A stretch of DNA of 10,500 nt from Oscillospiraceae bacterium. Its GTDB lineage: Bacteria > Bacillota > Clostridia > Oscillospirales > Ruminococcaceae. Below the pieces are notes generated by a model, which searched no databases, was not told the origin of the DNA, and worked only from the letters and a program-made list of their open reading frames with translations. Below, in pieces: positions 1 to 6,843 of the stretch (position 1 is its first letter; every line of letters starts with the position of its first letter). The DNA is taken from contig WRLS01000069.1 of assembly GCA_009776345.1 (NCBI GenBank), positions 1 through 10,500 of the forward strand, in the 5' to 3' direction. The position numbers and the translations under genes were made by a program.

Positions 1-90
1 AAAAGAAAGTAACAAAGAAAAACGCGGCTTATGGGGCTGGGGGCCGCCGCCCCCGCTCGCCCCCTAAGAACCCCCGCGACCCCCCGCAGA
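1..90 (+). repeat. Divergent, left-truncated relative of the 280-bp repeat
   Basis: The window opens with AAGAAAGTAACAAAG followed by AAAAACGCGG. This resembles the right arm of the CTTTG/CAAAG hairpin of the repeat at 5128-5415 (GCAAAGTAACCAAAACGCG). Next comes a GC hairpin (GGGGGC 39-44, GCCCCC 49-54) at the place where the full copies carry CCGGGG/CCCCGG, and then a C-rich stretch. The left arm would lie outside the window. The resemblance is in architecture and short motifs rather than extended identity, so family membership is an inference. Confidence 0.4.
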
Positions 91-187
91 GGTCGATGAA
101 TCTACACTTGCCAGCACAACAAGAAAAGAGCAATCAGAAAAACACATCTGCCGTCCGCTTTCGCCTTGCGAGGCTCAAATGCTGGGC

Positions 188-234
188 GCGGGGAAAAAGA
201 TAATATGAAAAAAAGATAACGGATTTTTCCCCGC
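188..234. repeat. 11-bp inverted repeat around an A-rich loop
   Basis: GCGGGGAAAAA (188-198) is exactly reverse-complemented at 224-234 across a 25-nt A-rich spacer that contains AAAAGATAA twice. There is no T-tract after the stem on either strand, so it is not a convincing intrinsic terminator. The surrounding 91-278 shows no coding potential that I can support. It also holds short overlapping inverted repeats (CAGTGT 253-258 with ACACTG 270-275; TAGCTTTG 258-265 with CAAAGCTA 288-295). Confidence 0.5.
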
Positions 235-278
235 TTGCAAACCTTCAGTTAGCAGTGTAGCTTTGATGGACACTGTAC

Positions 279-558
279 AAGTAGGCACAAAGCTAAAGTA
301 GGGAGCGACACCGGAAGCGCCCGCGCACGTAATTACAGCGGAAAAAGTCTTTGATATCTTTTATTCCTAATACCTTTTTTCGCGTTCGAGACCTGGAGCT
401 CGGCTCGGCTGAGCGATTGGGCGGATTATAGGACAAAGCATATGACGTGCGCGATGAAGGGGACGAAGCTATGCGATTTGTCGGAGCGGGGGTCCGGGGT
501 CTCCCCGGCGCGTTTGCTTCTTTGCGCGAGCAAAGAAGAGCCCCCGCGGCTTGAGCGG
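279..558 (-). repeat. 280-bp structured intergenic repeat, copy A (inverted partner of 5128-5415)
   Basis: Read on the minus strand, this stretch aligns with 5128-5415 over almost its whole length. A 74-nt block (357-430 against 5261-5334) is identical. Two hairpins are visible: CTTCTTTGC/GCAAAGAAG (517-525, 530-538, loop GCGA) and CCGGGG/CCCCGG (494-508). The first hairpin differs in sequence from the one in copy B yet stays perfectly paired. Reading frames spanning both copies exist, but a 1-nt indel after the identical block breaks the frame, so the conservation is not protein-like. It could be a non-autonomous mobile element or a structured RNA; no function is recognised. Confidence 0.8.
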
Positions 559-660
559 CTGGGCAGTGCGCAGCTACAATGAGAAATAGGCATATCGTAG
601 GCACAAGACATGGGTTTTCATTTCACATTATAGGTCAACCGCGAAACTCGTAAACTTATT

Positions 661-666
661 TATAAT
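661..666 (+). promoter_or_regulatory. Possible -10 element for the TSUP gene pair
   Basis: A perfect TATAAT lies 37 nt upstream of the ATG at 704. No good -35 is present at 16-18 nt spacing, so this rests on the -10 match and its position alone. Confidence 0.35.
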
Positions 667-703
667 ACCGAATTTTTTGCAAATAAACTGAAATACTACT
701 GTT

Positions 704-1057
704 ATGAAATTCATCCGTTCAAAAACATTCCTCGGTATTCTTACCGGCCTGCTCAACGGCTTGTTCGGGTCGGGCGGCGGCATGGTCGCCGTGCCGATGC
801 TCCGCGGGCAGGGGATGAAAGAGGAAGAGGCCCACGCCACGTCAATATCGCTTATATTGCCGCTTGCCGTAATTTCGGGGTTCCTTTACCGGACTTCAAA
901 GGCGTTCACGCTGACAGACGCGCTGCCGTACTTGCCCGGCGGGCTTCTGGGGGCGGTGTTCGGCGCGTGGCTGCTGCCGAAAATAAGCGGGCTTTGGCTT
1001 CGGCGGATCTTCGGCGCCGTGATTTTATTTTCCGCCGGAAGGCTGCTGCTGCGATGA
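704..1057 (+). CDS. TSUP (TauE/SafE) transporter, N-terminal half protein
   Basis: This 117-residue, almost entirely hydrophobic protein matches the first half of the TSUP family, integral membrane carriers that move sulfite, sulfoacetate or other small organosulfur anions. The family signature is visible as a glycine-rich turn in the first helix (GLFGSGGG, residues 19-26) followed by VPML and a polar T-S-I-S segment near residue 46. About three or four membrane helices can be drawn (10-32, 45-62, 76-92, 98-115). Full TSUP proteins are about 250 residues with two related halves, so this is half-length. Its stop overlaps the next start as ATGA, which implies translational coupling with the second half. 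There is no clear Shine-Dalgarno before the ATG at 704, and no alternative in-frame start is open. The substrate cannot be told. Confidence 0.85.
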   Translation: MKFIRSKTFLGILTGLLNGLFGSGGGMVAVPMLRGQGMKEEEAHATSISLILPLAVISGFLYRTSKAFTLTDALPYLPGGLLGAVFGAWLLPKISGLWLRRIFGAVILFSAGRLLLR

Positions 1058-1413
1058 GCATATTATGGCAGTTTTTATTGGCGTTTTCCTGTGCCGCCCT
1101 AAGCGCGCTCGGGATGGGCGGCGGCGGGCTGCTGCTGCTCTATCTTGCCGCGTATGAAGGGATGGCACAGCAAAGCGCACAGGGCATCAACCTGGTGTTT
1201 TTTATCCCCATAGCGCTGGTTGCGGTTTTGATCCACGCTAAAAAAGGCCTGATCCGCGCGGATGTCGCGCTGCGCTGTATTTTGCCGGGTGTTTGCGGGG
1301 TTGTTATAGGCTGGATGCTCGCGATGCGCATAGAAACGCAGCTGCTTTCAAAGCTGTTCGGCGGGTTCCTTTTGATTGTCGGTGTAAGGGAAATGTTTTC
1401 GCGCGCGAAGTGA
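1054..1413 (+). CDS. TSUP (TauE/SafE) transporter, C-terminal half protein
   Basis: This is the 119-residue partner of the preceding gene. It begins at the ATG that overlaps the upstream stop (ATGA, 1054-1057), with GGAAGG at 1037-1042 as a plausible ribosome-binding site. The frame is open further upstream to an ATG at 967, but that start would add 29 charged residues lying inside the neighbouring gene, so the overlap start is preferred. The protein repeats the family signature (ALGMGGGG, residues 18-25) and has about four hydrophobic segments, as expected for the second repeat of a TSUP transporter. Together the two products total 236 residues, the size of one normal transporter, so they probably assemble as a heteromer. 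The alternative is a single gene recently split by mutation, but the clean ATGA junction argues for a stable arrangement. Confidence 0.85.
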   Translation: MSILWQFLLAFSCAALSALGMGGGGLLLLYLAAYEGMAQQSAQGINLVFFIPIALVAVLIHAKKGLIRADVALRCILPGVCGVVIGWMLAMRIETQLLSKLFGGFLLIVGVREMFSRAK

Positions 1414-1438
1414 CAAATTATTTTTATGGGAATAGTGG

Positions 1439-1456
1439 AAAAAGCCCTTCCTTTTT
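1439..1456 (+). terminator. Weak candidate terminator after the TSUP pair
   Basis: AAAAAG (1439-1444) and CTTTTT (1451-1456) can pair around CCCTTC, and the T-run forms the 3' arm. The stem is short and A/T-rich, so the call is weak. Confidence 0.2.
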
Positions 1457-1467
1457 GTGTAAATTAG

Positions 1468-1476
1468 TGATATAAT
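1468..1476 (+). promoter_or_regulatory. Extended -10 promoter element upstream of murA
   Basis: TGATATAAT is a TG-n extended -10 with a perfect TATAAT hexamer. It is 33 nt upstream of the murA start, giving a short leader of about 27 nt. The -35 region (around 1448-1453, TTCCTT) is poor, which is usual for extended -10 promoters. It implies that murA is transcribed independently of the TSUP pair. Confidence 0.55.
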
Positions 1477-1492
1477 ATGTAAATGTACTTTT

Positions 1493-1500
1493 AAAGGGAG
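1493..1500 (+). promoter_or_regulatory. Ribosome-binding site selecting the TTG start of murA
   Basis: AAAGGGAG ends 9 nt before the TTG at 1510. A nearer ATG at 1503 is in another frame and runs only eight codons before TAA, so the TTG is the real start. The family N-terminus (MEKFIVKG) supports this. Confidence 0.7.
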
Positions 1501-1509
1501 AAATGACTG

Positions 1510-2802
1510 TTGGAGAAGTTTATCGTTAAAGGCAGTTCCCGCTTGGCGGGGGAAGTTACCGTAGGGGGCGCGAAAAATGCCGCCGTTGCCATTATTCCCG
1601 CAACAATTTTGGCCAAAGGCCTATGTACGATAGAAAATGTGCCTAATATAAGCGATGTCAGCTACCAGCTCAAAGCACTCAAGGAGATGGGCGCGGATGT
1701 CCGTTATATCGCGCGCAATACGGTCGAAATAGATACAACAAATCTCAGGAACCCCGTTGTACCGTATGAGTTTGCGCGGCACCTCAGGGCGTCGTACTAT
1801 AATTTAGGCGCGCTGATCGGCAGGTGCAGGCAGGCAAGCGTATCCATGCCCGGCGGCTGTAATTTCGGCGTGCGCCCTATCGACCAGCATATCAAGGGCT
1901 TTGAGTGCCTGGGGGCGGAAATTACCATAGACCACGGCATGATCAACGCCAAGGTCAAAAATTCGCTTATCGGCAGCCATGTTTATTTTGACGTGTCTAC
2001 TGTCGGCGCAACGGTAAATGTCATGCTCGCCGCTGTACGCGCCAAAGGGCTGACGGTGATGGAAAACGCCGCCAAGGAGCCGCACGTCGTCGACCTTGCG
2101 AACTTCCTGAACTCCATGGGCGCGGATGTGCGCGGCGCGGGTACGGACGTTATAAAAATCCACGGCGTCGATATAATGCACGGCTCGTCCTATTCCATCA
2201 TTCCCGACCAGATAGAAGCCGGTACCTACATGATCGCCGCCGCCGCAACGGGCGGGGATGTGCTTGTAAAAGATGTGATACCAAAGCACATGGAGGCGGT
2301 CTCCAACAAGCTTATCCAGGCGGGCGCGGTTGTAGAGGAATATGACGACGCAATCCGCGTGTCCGCCCCTGCCCCGCTGCAATTCGCGAACATAAAAACA
2401 ATGCCGCATCCCGGCTTCCCCACGGATTTACAGCCGCAAATGGCGGCAATGCTGATAAAGGCACGTGGCACCAGCGTTATTACCGAAGGCGTGTGGGACG
2501 GCAGGTTCAGCTATGTTGAGGAGCTTGCGCGCATGGGCGCGAATATACAGGTAGACGGCAAAGTTGCAGTTGTGCAGGGCGTGCCCAATTTAACGGGTGC
2601 GCCGGTAAAGGCAGTTGATTTAAGGGCAGGGGTCGCGATTATAATCGCGGCGCTTACCGCAAAGGGCGATACGGAAATTGAGGATATTTTTCATATAGAC
2701 CGCGGGTATGAGCAAATAGTGGAAAAGCTGTGCAACCTCGGCGCGGACATAAGGCGCGTCCATGTGCCGGACTTGGAAAGAGTTAGGGTTTCGGGGAAAT
2801 AA
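1510..2802 (+). CDS. murA: UDP-N-acetylglucosamine 1-carboxyvinyltransferase (MurA)
   Basis: MurA catalyses the first committed step of peptidoglycan synthesis in the cytoplasm: transfer of enolpyruvate from PEP to UDP-GlcNAc. The 430-residue product is close to the usual length of about 420 and has the EPSP-synthase-type double-domain fold signature. K22-N23 sit in the conserved AKNAA segment. The active-site cysteine that binds PEP (and is the fosfomycin target) is C117 in PGGCNFGVRPID. The general base aspartate is D306 in HPGFPTDLQPQ, and the DLRAG segment lies near residue 370. The start is TTG. Many Bacillota carry two MurA paralogues, and which one this is cannot be told. The gene follows its own extended -10 promoter and is followed by a probable terminator, with rnj downstream on the same strand. 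Confidence 0.97.
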   Translation: MEKFIVKGSSRLAGEVTVGGAKNAAVAIIPATILAKGLCTIENVPNISDVSYQLKALKEMGADVRYIARNTVEIDTTNLRNPVVPYEFARHLRASYYNLGALIGRCRQASVSMPGGCNFGVRPIDQHIKGFECLGAEITIDHGMINAKVKNSLIGSHVYFDVSTVGATVNVMLAAVRAKGLTVMENAAKEPHVVDLANFLNSMGADVRGAGTDVIKIHGVDIMHGSSYSIIPDQIEAGTYMIAAAATGGDVLVKDVIPKHMEAVSNKLIQAGAVVEEYDDAIRVSAPAPLQFANIKTMPHPGFPTDLQPQMAAMLIKARGTSVITEGVWDGRFSYVEELARMGANIQVDGKVAVVQGVPNLTGAPVKAVDLRAGVAIIIAALTAKGDTEIEDIFHIDRGYEQIVEKLCNLGADIRRVHVPDLERVRVSGK

Positions 2803-2811
2803 ATAAAATTC

Positions 2812-2825
2812 GTAATGTGTAATGT
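2812..2825 (+). repeat. Two tandem heptamers (GTAATGT)
   Basis: GTAATGT occurs twice in direct succession just after the murA stop. By itself this is trivial, but it has the same 7-nt period as the arrays at 5444-5464, 8272-8299, 8635-8662, 9960-10050 and 10132-10221. Confidence 0.4.
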
Positions 2826-2842
2826 GGCTTTATGTAAATTTA

Positions 2843-2889
2843 CCGCTGCAGCCGGGATGTATGCATCCTCGGTTTTGTTGCGGGTTTTT
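2843..2889 (+). terminator. Probable terminator between murA and rnj
   Basis: CCGGGATG (2852-2859) pairs with CATCCTCGG (2864-2872) around TATG with one bulged T, followed by TTTTGTTG. An outer CCGC/GCGG pairing (2843-2846 with 2880-2883) is followed by GTTTTTG. Either form would act as a moderately strong intrinsic terminator or attenuator. It lies 26 nt before the rnj start, so it could also modulate rnj expression. Confidence 0.5.
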
Positions 2890-2915
2890 GTCACTACTTA
2901 AAACAGGGAGGTATT

Positions 2916-4874
2916 ATGTCAGAAAAAGCAAAAACCGGTCAGGAAGCAGCCGCGGGCAAGGAAAACAAAACCCGCCGCAGGCGCGCGCCTTCGCGAAACG
3001 GCGCGAAAAACACTCAAGCCCTGCCGGAACAGCTAAACCCGGATTTGGTAGACGCTTTATTAAGCCCTGCTAAAACGCCGGAGAAAAGCCTCGCGGCAAA
3101 ACGCGGGGATAAGCCGGCAGAGCAGACCGGCCGATTTGTGGAAAACAAAGCCGTCTCGCCGGGGATGCGCGTGCAGGGGCAGCGGCAGAGGACAGGGCGG
3201 CAATCCGCAAAAAGAAAGAAGCTCCTGCGCATTATCCCGCTGGGCGGGCTTGGCGAGGTAGGAAAGAACATCACGGTGTTTGAGTGCGGGGACGACGCGG
3301 TCATCGCGGATTGCGGGCTTACCTTCCCGGACGAGGCAATGCCGGGCATCGACCTTGTAATCCCCGATTTCGCCTATGTGCTGGAAAACCGCGAACGCCT
3401 GCGCGGCATTGTAATCACGCACGGTCACGAGGATCACATAGGCTCGCTCCCGTATCTTTTAAAGCACGTCAGCCTGCCTGTTTACGCCACGAAGCTGACT
3501 ATCGGCTTAATAGAAGGCAAGCTGAAGGAGCATGGCATCCTCGATAAAACCAAGCTGCATATCGTAGAGGCGGGGGACAGCGTAAAGCTCGGCTGTATGT
3601 CCGTGGAATACATCAACGTGAACCATTCAATCCCCGATGCCTGCGCCTTCGCAATCGCAACGCCTGTAGGCACTGTAATCATGACCGGGGATTATAAAGT
3701 GGACCTTACCCCGATAAAGGGCGACGTGATAAACCTGCCGCGTTTCGGGGAGCTTGGCACAAAGGGCGTGCTGGCGCTGCTGCCGGATTCTACAAACGCG
3801 GAGCGCGCGGGAAGCACGCCCAGTGAGCGCACGGTGGGCGAAAGCTTCGATAAAATTTTCGCGGGGGCGCAGAACAAGCGGATCATCGTGGCGTCGTTCG
3901 CGTCGAATGTCCACCGCATACAGCAGATCGTAAACGCCGCTGTAAAATATCAGAGGAAAGTGGCGGTTTCCGGGCGCAGTATGGAAAACGTCGTAGCAAA
4001 GGCGCTGGAGCTGGGTTATCTGGATGTGCCCTCGGGCGTACTGCTGGATATAGACAGCGTGGCGAAATACCCTTCCGAGAAAATAGTAATCGTTACCACA
4101 GGCAGCCAGGGCGAGCCTATGAGCGCGCTGAGCCGCATGGCAATGGGCGATCACAGGAAGGTGAACGTGACGCAGGACGACTGTATTATAATTTCCGCCA
4201 CGCCGATCCCCGGCAACGAAAAGCTTGTCACCCGCGTAATCAACGAGCTTATGAAGCTCGGCGCGCAGGTGGTGTACGAGCGTATGTATGACGTACACGT
4301 TTCCGGCCACGCCTGCCGGGAAGAACAAAAACTTCTGATAGCCCTGACAAGGCCGAAATTTTACGTACCGATGCACGGCGAATACAAGCATCTTAAAAAA
4401 AGCGCGGAGCTTGCTGTCACGATGGGCATACCTGCGGCAAATATCTTCATCGGCGAAAACGGGCGCGTGCTGGAAACCGACGGCAAAACCATGAAGTGGA
4501 ACGGCGCGGTAACAGCCGGCAAGGTTTTGGTGGACGGTCTCGGCGTAGGCGATGTAGGCAGTATTGTCCTGCGCGACCGCAAGCACCTGGCGCAGGATGG
4601 GCTTATAATCGTGGTTGCTTCAATCGACAGGAAAACAGGGCGGCTGACCGCAGGGCCTGACGTTGTGTCGCGCGGGTTTGTATATGTGCGCGAGTCCGAG
4701 GACATGATGGACAAAACGCGGGAGATCGCAAAAAGAAGCATCCAGACCTGCATAGAGCGCAATTCGCGCGAATGGGGCTTTATGAAGGCAAAGGTCAAAG
4801 AGGATGTGGGCGATTACCTGTGGCAGATGACAAAGCGCAACCCGATGATTCTGCCGATAATACAGGAGGTTTGA
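2916..4874 (+). CDS. rnj: Ribonuclease J (MBL/beta-CASP RNase) with a basic N-terminal extension
   Basis: RNase J is the main 5'-to-3' exonuclease and endonuclease of mRNA turnover and rRNA processing in Gram-positive bacteria. The metallo-beta-lactamase core starts near residue 105 (IPLGGLGEVGKN). It carries the zinc motif HGHEDH (169-174), a further metal-region histidine at H237 in NHSIPDA, an aspartate at D259 in TGDYK, and the RNase J hallmark DSTNAERAG (291-299). The beta-CASP part has SGRSMENV, SGHACREEQK and MHGEYKHL, and the C-terminal domain ends in TKRNPMILPIIQEV. The product is 652 residues, whereas typical RNase J is about 555. The surplus is a roughly 100-residue, Lys/Arg-rich, low-complexity N-terminus. 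The ATG at 2916 has an excellent AGGGAGG (2905-2911). The next in-frame starts lack such a site, so the extension is probably real. Confidence 0.96.
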   Translation: MSEKAKTGQEAAAGKENKTRRRRAPSRNGAKNTQALPEQLNPDLVDALLSPAKTPEKSLAAKRGDKPAEQTGRFVENKAVSPGMRVQGQRQRTGRQSAKRKKLLRIIPLGGLGEVGKNITVFECGDDAVIADCGLTFPDEAMPGIDLVIPDFAYVLENRERLRGIVITHGHEDHIGSLPYLLKHVSLPVYATKLTIGLIEGKLKEHGILDKTKLHIVEAGDSVKLGCMSVEYINVNHSIPDACAFAIATPVGTVIMTGDYKVDLTPIKGDVINLPRFGELGTKGVLALLPDSTNAERAGSTPSERTVGESFDKIFAGAQNKRIIVASFASNVHRIQQIVNAAVKYQRKVAVSGRSMENVVAKALELGYLDVPSGVLLDIDSVAKYPSEKIVIVTTGSQGEPMSALSRMAMGDHRKVNVTQDDCIIISATPIPGNEKLVTRVINELMKLGAQVVYERMYDVHVSGHACREEQKLLIALTRPKFYVPMHGEYKHLKKSAELAVTMGIPAANIFIGENGRVLETDGKTMKWNGAVTAGKVLVDGLGVGDVGSIVLRDRKHLAQDGLIIVVASIDRKTGRLTAGPDVVSRGFVYVRESEDMMDKTREIAKRSIQTCIERNSREWGFMKAKVKEDVGDYLWQMTKRNPMILPIIQEV

Positions 4875-4903
4875 TTTAAATACAAGTTTTGCGGTTTGCG
4901 TAA

Positions 4904-5022
4904 ACTCCCTCCGGCGTCTGCGGACGCCACCTCCCTCAAAGAGGGAGGCAAAGTCCCCCTCTTTGAGGGAGGCAAAGTCCCCCTCTTTGAGGGGGATGTC
5001 AACGAAGTTGACAGGGGGAGTT
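4904..5022 (-). repeat. ACTCCC/GGGAGT-bounded palindromic module, copy 1
   Basis: Read on the minus strand, the module starts AACTCCCCC with a TGTCAAC/GTTGACA hairpin (4997-5013, loop GAA) and ends GGTGGCGTC...GACGCCGGAGGGAGT with a GGCGTC/GACGCC hairpin (4913-4928). The interior is made of GAGGGAGG/CCCCCTC blocks. Copy 2 at 8600-8760 shares both ends but has an entirely different interior. Being 30 nt after rnj, it may also help end rnj transcription. Confidence 0.75.
4941..4988 (+). repeat. Perfect 24-bp tandem duplication
   Basis: The 24-nt unit beginning GAGGGAGGCAAAG and ending CCCCCTCTTT occurs at 4941-4964 and again at 4965-4988 without a mismatch. Each unit joins half-hairpins of the surrounding palindromic module, so copy number could change by slippage. 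Confidence 0.85.
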
Positions 5023-5095
5023 CGTAGGGGACGGCGTCCTCGACGTCCCGAAATTCCCCTCCTTGGAGGGGTGGCGCGTATGCGCCGGGGTGGTT
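5023..5095 (+). repeat. CGTAGGGG...CCCGAAATTCCCCTCC module, copy 1
   Basis: The order is CGTAGGGG, a variable stem (GGGACG 5028-5033 with CGTCCC 5044-5049), CCCGAAATTCCCCTCC, TT, GGAGGGGTGGC, a second stem GGCGC/GCGCC (5073-5086, loop GTAT), then GGGGTGGTT. The framework recurs at 10061-10111 with different stems. No coding function is visible. Confidence 0.8.
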
Positions 5096-5127
5096 TATAA
5101 CACGATTTTATCTTCATTTATTTTTCA

Positions 5128-5415
5128 CCGCTCAAGCCGCGGGGGCTGTTACTTTGCAACGCGGCAAAGTAACCAAAACGCGCCGGGGAGACCCCGGACC
5201 CCCGCTACGACAAACCGCATAGCCCTGTGCCTTTCATCGCGCACGTCATATGCATGGTTCTATAATCCGCCCAATCGCTCAGCCGAGCCGAGCTCCAGGT
5301 CTCGAACGCGAAAAAAGGTATTAGGAATAAAAGATTATCAAAGACTTTTTCCGCTGTTATTACGTGCGCGGGCGCTTCCGGTGTCGCTCCTTATTTTAGA
5401 TTTGTGCTTGCTTGC
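5128..5415 (+). repeat. 280-bp structured intergenic repeat, copy B (inverted partner of 279-558)
   Basis: This is homologous to 279-558 in opposite orientation, with 5261-5334 identical. Its first hairpin is GTTACTTTGC/GCAAAGTAAC (5148-5157, 5164-5173), ten perfect base pairs whose outer part differs from copy A on both arms. The second is CCGGGG/CCCCGG (5183-5197), unchanged. Copies A and B face each other across the TSUP-murA-rnj block, so recombination between them would invert about 4.6-5 kb. No protein is supported. Confidence 0.8.
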
Positions 5416-5443
5416 CTATGTGGCTCTGTGTTCAAAATAAATG

Positions 5444-5464
5444 ATTATGCATTATGAATTATGC
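5444..5464 (+). repeat. Three tandem heptamers (ATTATGC/A)
   Basis: ATTATGC, ATTATGA and ATTATGC follow one another exactly. The period of 7 matches the other A/T-rich arrays in the intergenic islands, although the sequence differs. It is followed by a run of eight C (5473-5480) and then the corC-type gene's ribosome-binding site. Confidence 0.55.
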
Positions 5465-5529
5465 ACTTCACACCCCCCCCGCAACTTCAAAACTCAGATA
5501 AAAATTCAAAGGAGGGCAAGAATCCTATC

Positions 5530-6843
5530 ATGGACGATCCCGACAGTAGTATCACAGTCTACATTATTTTGGCGGCGCTGATATTGGCGGCAGCGTTTTT
5601 CGCCATGGGCGAAGCCGCCGTAACGGCTTACGATGCAAGGCTGCGCAAAAACACTGCCTTGAGTGAAAAGAAGGCAAAAATCCTCGCGGGCTTCCTCGAG
5701 CGGCCCGAGCGCTTTCTTTTGGCGACACGCGCGGGCATTACATTTTTCGGCTTTATGGCGGCGGTTATGGCGGCGCATCTTTTCGCGGGGAGGCTTGGGG
5801 CGGCTTTACAGGGCATATGGGACATACCGGAATTTATTCTTAGAGTTGTATCGGCGGTGCTTGTCACTTCGGCGGCAGCGTTTACCGTGCTGGTTTTGGG
5901 AGATATAGTGCCAAGGCGCATTGCGTCCCGCCGCAGTGAGGGGACAATGCGCGCGCTCTGCGGGCCGCTTTGGCTGGCGCAAAAGCTGATGCGCCCATTC
6001 ACTGCCGCGGCTTACGGCACAGCAGGGCTGATCCTGCGCTTTTTGGGCATCGGCACGGATGAGTTTACAGGTGAAGTCACGGAAGAGGACATCCGCATGA
6101 TGATCGACGCGGGGGAGGAACACGGCAGCATCGGCGAAAGCGAAAAAGAGATGCTGCACAGCATATTTGAGCTTGACGACATCGACGTGGAGAATATGAT
6201 AACCCACCGCACGGAGCTTACCGCAATCGATGTGCTGGCGGGCTTTGACGAAACAATAGCCCTCGCGACAGAAAGCGGCTACTCACGCATCCCCGTTTAC
6301 AAGGACGATTTGGACAATGTCGTCGGCATTTTGTACTCCAAGGATTTACTGCGCCTGGTAAACAGCGGGCGCGAGGGCTTCAGCGTGGATAAATATATGC
6401 GCGCGCCCCTGTTTGTGCCGCAGTTCACCAGCGGCAAGCTGCTTTTGAAGGAGTTCAAGGAGAAAAAAATCCAGATGGCGGTTGTAGTGGACGAATACGG
6501 CGGCACATTGGGGATTGTCACAATGGAGGATGTCATCGAATCCATCGTCGGCAGTATACAGGATGAATACGATGACGACGAGGAGCCGATTGCACGAACC
6601 GGCGAAAACCAATTCTTGATAGACGGGCTTACGCCGCTGGAGGATGTGGCGAGGTTTTTCGGCCTGGAGCTTGAGGACGAGGACGATTTTGACACCATCG
6701 GCGGCTATATTTTGGGGCGGCTGGGCTATATCCCCGAGGGCGGCGAATGTCCCGGCGTGCCGGTTGAAGGCGTGCTTTTCACCGTGCGCAGCATGGATGA
6801 GCGCAGGGTGGACCGGCTTGAGGCCTTCGTAGGGGCATTGTGA
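5530..6843 (+). CDS. DUF21/CBS-pair/CorC-HlyC domain membrane protein (hemolysin-like, CorC/TlyC family)
   Basis: These membrane proteins are linked to magnesium/cobalt efflux or homeostasis; the hemolysin name is historical. The 437-residue product has an N-terminal DUF21 region with hydrophobic helices at about 8-31, 68-90 and 102-126, the last ending in LGDIVPRRIA (123-132), and a weaker one near 158-175. Then comes the conserved linker EEDIRMMIDAGEEHGSI (185-201), a CBS pair (about 224-345, with RIPVYKDDLDNVVGILYSKDLL and VVDEYGGTLGIVTMEDVIE) and a CorC_HlyC domain (about 355-435). The ATG at 5530 follows AAAGGAGGG (5508-5516). An upstream in-frame ATG at 5461 lies in the heptamer array, has no ribosome-binding site and is rejected. 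The final codons and the TGA stop fall inside a 142-bp inverted-repeat element, so the C-terminus may have been altered by an insertion. Confidence 0.92.
   Translation: MDDPDSSITVYIILAALILAAAFFAMGEAAVTAYDARLRKNTALSEKKAKILAGFLERPERFLLATRAGITFFGFMAAVMAAHLFAGRLGAALQGIWDIPEFILRVVSAVLVTSAAAFTVLVLGDIVPRRIASRRSEGTMRALCGPLWLAQKLMRPFTAAAYGTAGLILRFLGIGTDEFTGEVTEEDIRMMIDAGEEHGSIGESEKEMLHSIFELDDIDVENMITHRTELTAIDVLAGFDETIALATESGYSRIPVYKDDLDNVVGILYSKDLLRLVNSGREGFSVDKYMRAPLFVPQFTSGKLLLKEFKEKKIQMAVVVDEYGGTLGIVTMEDVIESIVGSIQDEYDDDEEPIARTGENQFLIDGLTPLEDVARFFGLELEDEDDFDTIGGYILGRLGYIPEGGECPGVPVEGVLFTVRSMDERRVDRLEAFVGAL

Noticed and set aside
345..440. tRNA-like or group II intron-like features inside the 280-bp repeat (TTCGAGA, GTGCG)
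   Set aside because: No cloverleaf, no intron domain V and no reverse transcriptase could be found; the matches are short chance motifs.
293..604. Minus-strand reading frame similar to one at 5063-5440 on the plus strand
   Set aside because: The similarity comes from the shared 280-bp repeat. A 1-nt indel breaks the shared frame, composition is Arg/Ser/Pro-rich like translated GC-rich noncoding DNA, and there is no ribosome-binding site.
967..1053. N-terminal extension of the second TSUP gene to ATG 967
   Set aside because: The 29 extra residues are highly charged and sit wholly within the first TSUP gene. The ATGA overlap start gives a normal TSUP half.
1804..2409. 201-residue open frame antisense to murA
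   Set aside because: It is a shadow of murA codon structure, with no domain, promoter or ribosome-binding site.
3627..4586. 319-residue open frame antisense to rnj
   Set aside because: It is the mirror of a GC-biased coding region with no recognisable domain. RNase J on the other strand is certain.
4941..4988. Possible CRISPR array because of short direct repeats
   Set aside because: Only two directly abutting 24-nt units occur, without spacers, and there are no cas genes.
5461..5529. Upstream ATG as the start of the corC-type gene
   Set aside because: It lies in the heptamer array and would add an unlikely Pro/Gln/Asn-rich leader containing the C-run. AAAGGAGGG at 5508-5516 points to 5530.
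5466..5529. Metal-sensing riboswitch upstream of the corC-type gene
   Set aside because: The leader is too short and has no recognisable M-box or other aptamer features.
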